Below are positions 1-12,700 of a stretch of DNA of 64,000 nucleotides, piece by piece. Both the position numbers and the translations under genes were made by a program. Source of the stretch: Phallusia mammillata (lineage: Eukaryota; Chordata; Ascidiacea; Phlebobranchia; Ascidiidae); assembly GCA_003260075.1 (NCBI GenBank), contig QLIY01000181.1, positions 74,400-138,399 of the forward strand. Reading direction: 5' to 3'. The notes under the pieces are model-generated. The model made no database searches. It worked only from the letters and a program-made list of their open reading frames with translations, and was not told the origin of the DNA. Every line of letters begins with the position of its first letter. The stretch's first letter is position 1.

Positions 1-43
1 TACTGTGTAGAAACGACGTTTACTGAATTTCATTTCCATTTAG

Positions 44-764
44 CACGAAGCTGCGACAGATCAGTTTACAAGCGTTCACGCCAGTGATGCTGCAAGCAAC
101 TATATTGTCGCCATTCATCTGAACTTCTCTGCTGTCCTTCTGCCCGCGTATGGAAGTTGTGAAACGGATATATTGTATCCAGGCAGTGATGTACAACTAA
201 TGTCGATCACTTCGTTCAAATTCTTTTCTGGATTTACGTTTGTGGCATTGGATATCGATGGAAATTTCCATCTTTTTTACGATCAACTGCAAGTCTCTCA
301 TCAGGTATCGAGACTGAAGCGTCAATTCTTGTTAATACCAAAACCGAAACCAATTTCATTTCGATTTTATTTTTACAGATTGAAAACCGTATCGACGGCA
401 AACGACAAATATTTGTCTTGTCGCAATCAACTACCCAAACACTTGTAACTTTGGACAGTTCTCGCATTATCTATTTTTCTCAAGATGCAATTAGTGGCAA
501 GTTAAATTTTGATGATCCGTTTGTTAAACGTTTTGATTGATTTACGAAAATCCAGATCTAGTTATTCTCTGCTTGGTTTAGAAATCTTACACAACGAGAC
601 ATTGTGTGACCAAGCTGCCGTATTTACTTCTGGTTGTCTATTTCCTTTAACGGTCAACGCTTCAACGAAAAACAGCCAGATTTCTACTTTATGCGAAGAC
701 ATGCAAGCTTCCCACGAACCTAACCCACCAGAACAAACACAGCTGTTTGAAACCCAACGTGTTG
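44..764 (+). other. First visible exons of the polycystin-like gene, domain unidentified
   Basis: Three exons (about 44-304, 379-500, 556-764) join in phase. They encode a beta-rich extracellular stretch (FTFVALDIDGNFHLFYDQLQ) followed by a cysteine-containing segment (LCDQAAVF, SGCLFP, TLCEDMQ). I do not recognise a family. The three cysteines could belong to a WSC- or lectin-like fold, but no diagnostic motif is visible. Confidence 0.55.
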
Positions 765-3700
765 GTAAATATGAAATTTGTTTTATGATTGTTTTGGACG
801 ACATTGCGACTTCGAATGAGTATGCAAGCCAACTTATCGAATAGGAACCGATAAAAACTGCTTTAGGGAGCGATGCATTATCACACGTTTACAGTTGTGG
901 GTAGCTGTTGCGTTCTGCATTAGTCTCATATTTGTTTTCTACATTGACGTAGGCTATATTGAACTGCAAGTTTTTCTTTTACTTGATTCAATGTCCATGT
1001 ACCCTATATGTATATATGTTATACCTACCTCTCATTACTCCAACAAACATTATCGTAAAACATTGTTGCTGTAGCGTTTGTCTATATATATCTACTTATT
1101 CCAGAGTGGACATCCCATCGCGGTCGAAAATATCTTTTTGGTAGCAATCTACTCAACCACCATGAAGCATCTACTCGTTGCCGTAGCTTCAGCAGCTCAA
1201 ATGAGATCTCTCATCTGGCAATTGTTAAAGACCTGGAACTCTTTGAATTCCTGTTAGAATTTGCTCAAAATCATTTGACAAACCTGAATAAGAACAGGAA
1301 CATTTGGTTGGGAGGTTTTAATGCAAATGACCTGTGGATTTGGGAAGACGGATCCCTTATTCATGTTCCTGAAATTCCGCAAACAACCGAATCTCCAATC
1401 TTGTTTTACCTTGAAACAAGTGGAAGCGGATTGCCCGAAACAACAACAGCGTCTACTGCACAAACTGCACCAGTTACCTCGGAACCTTTGAATTTGGCGG
1501 ACCTTTGGGGTCAAACAATTGAATCAAATTCCTTATGTCTTGCATTGGGTAAAGTAATTAGAAATGGAAAATTTACTATGGGATGGCATCCATTGGAATG
1601 CTCCACCAGATCCTACTACATATGCGAAATTGGTAAGTTATTGCTAACATCAAAGGTTTTTATTATTTCGCGATCTTTTATCGAATGCGAATTTAGCTCC
1701 ATTGTGTTGCTACAATTTCTTTCACCCAATAAAGTACCTTTAGGCTTGTTGATCTTCAACACCAACCCATTGTGAGTGTTCCAGAGTTGCAAAACGGGCC
1801 TGAAATTGGAGCCCGAACCTTACCAGGCCCAAACCAGGCCCGAACCCGACATTGTTTATGAAAATCCCGTTTCGGCCCGAAAGTTTGATTGACATTGAAG
1901 CCTCAAGAAAGACCAAGACAACAAACACAATAGTGTATTTGTTTGAACAAACCGTTTAGAGCTGTTTGACATGAAGTCAGGTTCAGCAACTGGCTACTTA
2001 GCTAGCTAAATTTATTGAAAAAATTACTGTATTTATACTGATTTATTTTATACTGCAGATTCAGTGTACTGGGACGTATATCCAAATACGGTTGTGCCAA
2101 ACATAACTTCTTGGACAAACAGCCCTTTTTTGTCCGATCTCGGTTTAATGTCAACTGTGTCTGATCCGGAATATGAATGCGCTAAGACCTGTTCAAGCAC
2201 TGTAAACTGCTTCTTGTTTATGTACAGCAAACAACAGTAAGTGCAACAAAAAGAATCGCTGTTTTCTGTCTGTGTTTTGTTGTAATTGTCGCTTCATAAC
2301 AAATTTGTTTTCCAAAATATGCCATTATCCCAATGAAGGCGTCTTTTATGGGACGTCAAAATGTCATTTATTTATAACAAAACTGCTTGAAGAGCAATAC
2401 TCGTTTCTTCTTTATTTTGCATTTCTTTAGACAAAGTTCCGATTTTGGTCGCTGCTATGGATCCAACTGGTACAATAAAACAACAGGAGTAGTTCCAAAT
2501 GTACAATACACTAGTGGCTACTTGCGGCGAATTGGTAAGCACCTTCCCGAAATTTTTGCACTTTTATTTATTTGTCTGTTTACTTTATAAGGTGAAGATG
2601 ACAGCGCCACTTTTGTTGACGAACTCCGTACTAATAGGTCTTGGGTTTACGAAGCTTGGTTTGGTGAGTATTTAAGACCAAGCTATTTCCAGACGTTACA
2701 GATCTTGAAACTACTGTCGGAATTTTTTTTGTGGTTACTATTTTGAATCTGTTATCTACATTTGCTTGGAGTTTATTGCTTGGAGTAACTGTTGAGTTTT
2801 TGTTTATTGTTGCCCATCACCTTGGATCACAAAAATATATTTTAACATTAAAGCTAGTTAAAAAATAAATTACGCACTTAAAAAGGAGTGGCATAGTAGG
2901 CTGTAACTACAATTCAGTGTCTTCTTAAGTTGTTATAATGCCGAAGGCTTGAATAATGGTCTAGAAAATTACTGCCTTCTGCTATTAGGAATTGCGGTTC
3001 AGCGACCGCAATGACAAATTTTTTAACGGGATTTAAAATAGCCAGTCATGTGTAAAAAGTCCAAAACTATGAACTAATAAATAATAAATGAGCATAGAAA
3101 AAATATGTAGCGAGTGCGTCATGCCAATGTGAATGTGTGACTTTGTGAGTTAAAGACTGTAATTTTAAATTGAATTAAAATTATAACATTAATTCTTAAA
3201 ACATACATTTATTGGAACTCTCTGGTTCCTTTTTTATGCCAGATGTGCACTGAAAGAAAAATGTCATACCTTTAAATTAAAATATTTTTAATACTTAATT
3301 GATACACGCATATCTTCTACTAGGAAACAACGAAGATTTGCTCAATGTGACAGGTCCATTTATGATCCATCCTAACGGACACGATGAAATTGGAATAAGT
3401 GAAAATAACAGTCATCTGCTACTTTCCGATATTGACTTGACATTGTTTTACTTGGTGTACCACTTTAATCTGCCATCTAGCGTGTCTATTCGAAACGGAA
3501 ACAAATACATTCGCATAAGTACAAACGGAACTGTGTTTCTGGGACCTGAAAAAGCAGACGAATCAATTTTTCAGCTAACAACCGTAAGTACACTTACATC
3601 AATGCCAAGCCAGAGTTGCAAGTCGGGCCGGGCTTTTCGGGCCGGGTTCGGGCCGGGTTCGGGCCGGGTTCGGGCTTAGGTATTTGTGAGAAAACGGGCT

Positions 3701-6700
3701 TAAAACGGGCCTGACTTTACGTTCCGTGTCCGCCATTGTTTTTTAAACAAAATCACTCAGTTAAGTAACAATTCTCTGGCTTTGACCTAATGCCCACCCT
3801 CCTCTAAAACGTATTGTTTACCCCATTAATTGTCTACTACTGTTCATTGTGTTTGTTGTCTCTCTCTTTTTTCTTTCTCATCATTTGTTGCAAGGCTTTC
3901 TTGAATAGGCCTGTCAATCAAAATTTCGGGCCTAAACGGGCTTTGCAAAAACGTTTCGGGTTCGGGCCGGGCTTCGGGCTTATACTTTCGGGTTCGGGCC
4001 GGGTTCGGGCTCAGATTTCGGGCCCGCTTGCAACTCTGTGCCAAGCATCGACAAAGCGCCATTTTAACTTGACAAAATGTTTTACAACAGTACGACGACG
4101 GCTCGGACTCGTATATGCGTTTCCAGCTGGCATCCGAGGCTAGCGTTTTTCTATATCACCAAAACAATTCAATACTTGGAGGACAAGTTGATTCGTTGCA
4201 AATCGATGCTTTAAACTTTGATCTTGGCACAGGTTAGTCTAAAGTTTGTAAACCAGATTCCTTGTATTAATCTGTTTCTGCAAACTTTTAACATGTAAGA
4301 AAATCTGCGACTGATGCTCTAGTTTACTGTTGCCTAAATTACTAATTTTTAACTTTGCTAGAATTACTTTTTGTATTCAAGATTTAGCGTTTCATTGACC
4401 CAAGGGTGAATAAACATGGACCCTCTTAAATAAAAAATTCAAACCTGCCAAGTCTTGAACAGCGTACGAACTTTTTTAGTGGAAGAAAAATGTATTTCTC
4501 ATTATAAAGTACATGCGTACGTAATAAACTTTGTTGTCGATGATTTTCAACTAAGTTTAGTACAACAATACGCCACTAAACAAGTATAATAAGCTTATAA
4601 AAATAACAAATTAGTGGTAGACCTTTTTTTTCTATGACCACTAAACAAAGCAGTGTACAGTCATGTATTGCAAATTACTATTTTGGTACTAGACTGGATA
4701 GGGTGCGAAGAGAAACTGAAGTATCGCAGACGTTTCTCCGACACTGCTGTATCCAAGGATAATTGCGTGAGCGCTGGTCGCTGTTATCTTCCAACATCAA
4801 ACTATTATCCAGACTGTTTCGGCAAAAAGTTAACCGGTGAGATTTTCTTGTTTGAATATTCCCCCTTGTTAAATAAATACCCATTATTTTGTAAGCTTCT
4901 TACATGCTTAAAGATCGAGGTAATTTGGCCTTGTATACTTGACGACGCAGATAAACTTGTTGTGGCAAAATGTGTATGTGAAATAAGTTATGTAATGTGC
5001 CATACCAAAATTGTTTTAGAAAGTGTTTTTTTTTCATGTGCCAAGTCTGCCCGCGGTTTTATGTGGTAAACTTCAAACTTGTTTTAAATTTTTTAATTAG
5101 ATATCCTATTATAACACGCTTCTAAAAGCATTGCAGTGATTTTTCTGTTGTATAGTGTATTTTGTAATTTGTCACACTGCTAAGTGCATGTGCAACTGCT
5201 CAAATAACGTTTCTTTTTTAGGCCCGGCATACACTGAAGATGGCTGGCTGAAGTCGATTTTTAGTAGCTATGAATATGTGCTTATTAATCTTAATTACAT
5301 TGGGGATTTCACCTCAACTGATCCACCAAGAGGTACACTACGAATAGCTCGAGAGGAATGTCAAAAGGAAGGAGGTGATTTGGCTTACGTAGGATTTGAC
5401 GAAGAAGAGGAATACGAGTGAGATTTCTTTTACACTTGTTACGAAGTTTCTGTTACACATTGTATAGAAGTGTATTTCAACTTTTAATACGCCCCAGCTA
5501 ATCGATTTAAAAAATGGTACTTATGTGTTGATTCGAATATTTTCTATAATAACGTGCTTGAGCAAGACCTGAGTTGTCCCAAGAAAAAAATAATTGTTCC
5601 TTGTGGAGTGTTCGCCCCACGTTATGTAAACAATGCTATAGTGTAAGCATTACTTAACAAAGTTTTTATATCCACCATTTTTCTTTATTTTGTTAACATT
5701 TTGCGACAATCAGGCAACAGTTCTAAAACTGAATATTGTCCTATAACATTAGGTGGAAAAAATGATAAGACATTAAGTTCAGTGTCTGCAAACAAAAAAA
5801 TCAGAAGTGTGGATAATACACAAGTTTAATTGCAGCTTTATCAAATACATGGCGTTGGAAGTTGATGGCGCATTTTACAACGCATGGTTGGGCATAAGCG
5901 ACGAAGATTCAGAGGAAGACTTTGTTTCATTTCACGGAAAACACGTTGTGGACGATTTCGTTCTAAGTGAACCGACTGGGCAAAGAGGCGAAAATCACGT
6001 GTTTATAAGTAGCAACTTTGGGGGTTGGTTTGATGCGAACGAAAATAATCAGATTGACACAGCACTGTGTCAACGTTTATCAGGTAAGGTTTGTTTATTC
6101 GGCTTCCATTTCTTCAAACCAAACCTACAGTACGCTTAGAAACAACAAGTGCATAACAGCCATGTGCAATATTCATTTTATGCATTTTTGTCCTTCATTA
6201 ATGAAACTTTACGGTTTTGTAATTTACTGCATTTGTTGTAGGGAGGTGCGACATCAAACGTCAAAGACGGAAGTTGTGTTTATCTGATCTCGGCATGGAA
6301 AATGACAAAATTGAATGCATTTTGCAAGGATGTTGCTTTGAAGAAAGTTTGGTCGGCAACACTTCATGCTATCATGGCTTTTCGGCAGGTATAAAACAAC
6401 TTTTTTACAGCTATTGGCCCAAACGCAATGTGTAAAAACTAAGACAATTTTTTTGACTATTTTAGCTTAGGCTAGGTGAAAAAATGCCTTCTTCTGATTT
6501 GAACCGTTTTTACCATAGTTGTAGCATTTTAGTTCGTGCCCTTAACGGCCGATGTAATTTGTGCAGATGATTTCGCTGATACGAACCGGAAAGTGTTAAA
6601 TTACAGCAACTACGAGTACAGTTGGATGCAAAGCGAACGATGCTACGAAGGGGCAAAAAAGAGTTGTTGGGAGTCAGGGGGAGAGCTGGCATATTTTGAT

Positions 6701-9700
6701 CTACAGAACGAAGAAGCTATCAGGTTTTTTAATATGTGTCATATCTCTTTACATGTTTACACCCAAAAATGGCTACATCGTTGTGAAATGGGTGATATCA
6801 ATGCACGCCTTTTGCCCGTACACATTGGTGTAAGAAAGGAAAATTTGACCAAGTTAAATCTAATGCCCGAATTAAGCCTATCTGCTATTTTATAACCAAG
6901 AAAGTTTACACAAAAAAAGTCAAATCAATTCCTAAAAGAGTAAAAACAAAATAATTTTCAGCGTTTGCAAAAAAATGTTATTGGCGCTTGACTTCACTTA
7001 ACCTAAAATAAATTAAAGCCGCCCTTAAAAAACCAAAGACGTTCGTATATCATCGGTAGATGCTTAAATTTCCTCTATTATTAAAGTAAAAAAGTTCACA
7101 CAATACCAGATGACACTTGACCAAGATCTACTTTTGCAGGGACTTACTTGAAGAAGAAAGGAGCACGGCATATGTCGGATTTTATTACGACTCCACATCA
7201 GGCAGATTTAAATCCCGAAATGGTTTAGAAATAAACACTTTTTGGAGAAGATATGAGCCTAATCTCCGGGCGAATGAATATTGCGTTGTTATTTTAAACA
7301 ATGGTTTTGCCGATGTCCAATGTTCTTACAATTGTCGAACAACTGCGGTTTGTCAGCGTTTGCGCAAAGGTAAGAAACGGAGATTCTTTAACAACTAAAT
7401 GACCTTGGAAATCTGTGATTTATATTCAAAGCAAAATCATTTGAACATTAAAATAATACTAAACTATTTCTCGTTAATATATGTTTGTATTATATGTTAC
7501 TGAGATACAAATAACTTTAGATGAATCGTTGATCTCATATCATATCTTGCAGTCGATCCTAAAGTTGTAAAATGAAAGCTTGATTGTACAATAAGAGATT
7601 ACCAACCCGTCAATACGATTACGCGTCTCTTTAACAAACTAATGCAAATATATTTAATTTTGAACCTTATAGAATATTAAACCATAATGCACAACACAGA
7701 AAACGTCGGAGTTGAAACGATTCAAGACATTGCACATACCACCATTTCATTTTGTGAGAAATCTTTTGATTTGTGTAATAAAAGCAAATGTGATGAAAAT
7801 GCACATTGTTCTTCATCGGGAAGTTCGTTTTCTTGCATTTGCAATGACGGATTTATTGGCGATGGAAAGGTATCAAGTATATTTACAACACATGTAAACA
7901 TGATGTTCAATTAATTATAATTGTTAATTTGCAAGTTTCCCAAAAAATTTCATGCATACGTGTTTGTTTAGAGCTATTCTATTTATATTTTTTTTCAGAT
8001 TTGTTTTGTTTATCCCTTTTGTCCCGAAGGATGGACATCGTTTGAATCGGCGTGCTTTCGTGTGGTGGTATAAGATGTTTGTTTATTTTACTCCCATTAA
8101 AGTCTTTAATATATCATTGTAGCGAAAAGAATGTTGCTAAATTTTTTAACTGTTAACCAAGCTTGTTGTTTAATTGTCATCTTTGTATGATGAAGGTGGA
8201 TGAAACCGCCAACTTCTACGAAGCAGAGGAAAATTGTAATATGATGGGAGGTCATTTGGCTACAATAACTTCTCACGAGGAAGATGTTTTTATACGTGGT
8301 AGGTTTGGTTTGAGTTACATAGAAAGCGTTAAGGAAAATCTAAAATGTTAAATTACACAGATTTTTTGCAAAATAACAACGTTTTCTCGGCATGGATTGG
8401 ACTGATGATCGACCCGTTGACACTAAGTGCACTTTGGATGGATGGTTTACCTTGCGTAAGTCAAAAACATGCATGTTATTAACATTCTGGCATCTCGATA
8501 GTTTCTTTTCGTTTGCTTGTTGCATTTGCTTCTTAACTTGTATGTACGGGTTTGAACCTGTTTCCAGATTTCTGAATATTCGTTTGATCAATAAAATGCA
8601 AAGGAATATGCAAGAACTGACTAAAATTTTTTAGGCATATGGATGTCATTTTTCATGGCCCACGACCAATCCTGTATGCTACTACAAAACTCCAGTATGG
8701 ACGCCGCTTTCTTGCCTTGATAAACTTCCTCCGGCGCCAGGATACGAAATAGGCTACCTTTGCAAAATAGATCTCCGACGTAAGTGTTTGAAATATTATT
8801 TGGTTACATTTGTCATTGTCGTACGACCCTGTGAATAGTAGATACACTTGTGTTTAGGAATAAAACTCTGTAAGTACGTTGTAACTATTTATGTATTTTG
8901 CCACAACCTGTATTTTTTAAATCAGAACCTTATCAAGTTTATGTTGAAATGGCTTCCTACCCTGAAGATATTTATCCTGGTTTTGCCGAGCTAAGTGTGA
9001 ATGGAAACGATTTTAGGGTACAAAAAATTTTGGTTTTTTGTGTTCTAACTAATGTGTAATAGATATATCGTTAAATTTATAGCATGGAAAATGTTATTTT
9101 TTACAGTTGACAAATAATAGCAAAATACCTGACGGTTGTTTATACTTGACCACACTTAATCAATTTGGTGAAGTTATATGGAGTGAAGCTTTCTGTGGAC
9201 ATTCTGAAAACGACAACTTAAATGAACGCATCGCGGACATTGAAACGGTATGTTAAACCGTTACTTACAATTTTGCTGCTGAATAAATGTTAACTTTTTT
9301 GGTTTAGAATCGCTACACTTACGTTGGCATAAATACAGCAGGAAAATGGTCCAACTCCCAATGGGAAATTCTTCGACGAGGACTATTTTCAAGTGACATT
9401 TATATTCCAGAAGTCCCACCAACAACTACAGGTTTTACAAAAAAAAATGTTATTGAATTTTGAATTTTCTACAATTCAGTATTACTTTTTTTACAATTCT
9501 GTATAATTGTGACAGCCATCTCAAGATGTAACACAAAGTATTCAATAAATAGTCGAGCAATTCTGTTTGAGCCGAACATCGGACTACCGCTGTTACCAAA
9601 TGTTGGTCAAAAGATTGCTAATGCATGTAGATACGATCTATGACACTTAAAAAGTAATTATTCGATATTTACCACCAGCTCGTTTTCGCAGAGGTAATTG

Positions 9701-12700
9701 AAGAAATGAATGTTGCATCTGGTTTGGATCAAGCCGCTGTAATTATAAACTGTCCAAAATGTGAAGACTGTGTGAGAAGCGAAATACTGAAGAATATTGA
9801 TGGAAAACCAACATGTGTCGTTACTGATGCAGAAAATGGCCTAAATTTGGTGGTAAGTTTGTATCAGGCCTTTACAAGTTTATGGGGAAACATTGTTCAT
9901 GTCCAGGTTGAATAACTCGGTTTCTGGGTTTGCATACTTTCACGGGGCCATTGAGATCGATCCAGGGTGTTCGCAAATGTCAAGAATTTAATAATTTGTT
10001 AAGTACCTAAACCTTACGCCTTAGTTGTGGATGAGATAATTTCGCAAGGGACTGTTAGCACAAATAAGGTTGGGAACCACTTGTTGAAACATTGGTTGCA
10101 AAATGAGTCTAAATTTCGATACCTTTTATGTAATACATCTATTGTGATTGTAGAATGATGTCCCAACTTTATCATGGAATATCAGTGCATACAACTTAAG
10201 CGTGCAATACCCATTCAAAATTCTCGAACAATCACAAGAAAGTCATATCGCTTGCCCTTGGATGACAAGACGTTGTCGGGAAATTGGAGCAAATACGTAA
10301 CTATAAAAATAACACAGTTTTTGTAAGATTGCTGTTGTTGTGAAGTGTATGTACTATTTTTTCTTGTAAGGCCTGAATCTCAACGAACAGACGAACCCTG
10401 CACGTTTAACGTATCGTGTTCATCTCCAAGCTGTGTTCATCAACTTTCTTGTGTCACTCCCCAAATACCACAGGTATCTCAAAGTAACTTTTAGACAGTT
10501 ATTGTGTGGACAAATCACGCTGTTTTGTTTACATTTTTTATCTAACACTGCACAACAAACTGTTACAACAGATTTAAATAGTTTTACCAAGATGCGTGTA
10601 GGTAGCATATTACTGAAAAATTCATAATTCCACAAGTACTGTTAGTGCACCAGCCAGAACGTTTTACGTTTTACCCAAATACAAACATTATAACTTTCTT
10701 TCAGGAAGGAAAGTCGATTGATTTAGCAGGAAGTGCAATAGTGTTTTGCCGAAAGACCTGGAAAGGAAAATACAAGTGTCCAATTAGCTCAATTGGAAAA
10801 TTGTATGGAGAACCAGTCCGTCAGAATTTTACGTTTCCGGTTCTCCAACATAAAGGTATTTCGCACAACTATCATGATTTCTTGACAAAAGATTCTCGTG
10901 ATGACGTTAATCAATAAAATCGATATAACTTGTGTATATTTCTATAACTATATTCTTTAATGCAAATAAGAAAACCATAATTAATTTGCGTTAAAAAACA
11001 AATTCTTATCATAACATAAATTAATTGCCAATAATAGTTTTTTCTCTTTAAAATACTGCAATGACTTTTAAGTATTGAAAACATCTGATTCTAAAAATGA
11101 TTAAATTCTTAATTTACTAGCTCCGGTGCTTGCAACGTTTGATGACATACTTAACCTGGGCTCCCCTCCATTTGAATTGAGATTTAGAGAAGACAATTCC
11201 GACCTACTTTGGAGGCCTTTGATGTGGAGATGGGTGAATTCGGATTTTCCTCAACTTGTAACCGGTGTACTTGGACAAGCATTGCGATTCAAGTACACGA
11301 CTTTTCACACACTTTGTTATATGTTTTCAAATTCAAAAGTATATATACATTCATTTTCAAAAATATTGTCTCACTAATACCATATAACCACATACTTATT
11401 GCTAAATGCGAAACAGCAGTAAATAGGATTAATAGTGTCAGTAAAGAATCGTTTTGTGTTGTTTGCAATTTCTTAGAGGTCAACAAGCTTACGCAACTGG
11501 TGACGAGTGTTGGGGAAAACTTTCAACCTCTTCACGCTGCCGATGGGGATTAACTGTCTCATTTTGGACTAAAATCGTATCCTGGCCCGTTGCTGACGAT
11601 TTAATCATCATAAATACAGGTAGGTGGACAATGCAATTTACAAAGCTGTTTTGACGGGTAAAAATTGCATCCGTAAGCTTGAGGTGTAACTCTTTCTGCG
11701 CAAAAAATAACATTCTATCTATCCTGCTGCATTACAAACGTAGTTATCAATCAACAAAAAAGTGTAATTAGATGTGGTTTACTGTTTTTAATAAAGGTGG
11801 ATTGACCAATGACCCCAGTCAGTGCAATGGTTTTACCGTGCTTCTCACACGCGACAAGCAACTTCATGTCCTCATAAAGGCGGGCAACAAAATTCAAATC
11901 AAGTCAGCAGAGCTTAAGTTTCGGGTAAATGCAAATTCTGTGGTTGTTATTTTTATGTCATGCATTTACAAATCTTGAAGGCCACGACTTCAGTGTCGTA
12001 ATTGTGCCGTAAATGCAGATATATTCTCTGCTAATTGATCGTGCACTGATTGTGTTTTAGAAATGGACACATGTTTGGTTCAGTTGGAAAGAAAATGATC
12101 ATTTTGATCTACTTGTTGATTCTGTAAGTGTGATTTTAACATCACAAACCTTACATGCATCTGTTGGAACTCTTCCTGACTGTAACAAATCGACACTTAC
12201 ACTGGGAAGTTTGTCGATGGATGGAGAGTTCGACTTGGATGAAATGACTTTGTTTGATGAAAGTTTGACAGAAGAAGAGAGTGAAATACATACAGGTTAG
12301 CATCAGAGAAATGTTTTATAGTGAACTACATTGGTTCATTTTGCGTAAAATCATGTCATATCAAACAAGGTTTCAATAAAATATCTGCACACATGTTTGG
12401 TTCTTTCTAGGTTCAAAGCCCCTTCGATACAAATGGGTAGACGTCGTACCGACATCAACATCGTTTGCCCCTGTCCTGTTTGGTGGAAATAACTGTTCGC
12501 AGTAAGACTAATAGCATGCAAATATATTCATGTTTCACTTATTTTTGAAATAATCTTTGGCTTAAATCAGGGGTCGGCAACCTTTTTTACACTGCGGACC
12601 GAAATTTTATCGCGGACCGGCCTTCAAAAATACTACAAATAGTCAGGTTAAAAAAGCATAAATTAGGTTATCATCCCTGGAAAGCACGGGCAAAATGTTT

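Noticed and set aside
491..502. A GC-AG donor (GCAAGT) for the second visible exon
   Set aside because: The nearby GT donor at 501 (AA|GTTAAA) gives phase 2, which matches the next exon; the GC donor gives a frame with an early stop.
4021..4143. Coding frames rich in Gly/Arg/Pro across the 3611-4038 element
   Set aside because: They translate GC-rich repeat units of a transposon in an intron.
7549..7575. An exon after the CTTGCAG near 7548
   Set aside because: The phase required by the preceding exon runs into TGA within eight codons; the acceptor at 7699 fits.
10068..10082. Solo hAT-like end GGTTGGGAACCACTT
   Set aside because: No partner end or 8-bp duplication was found.
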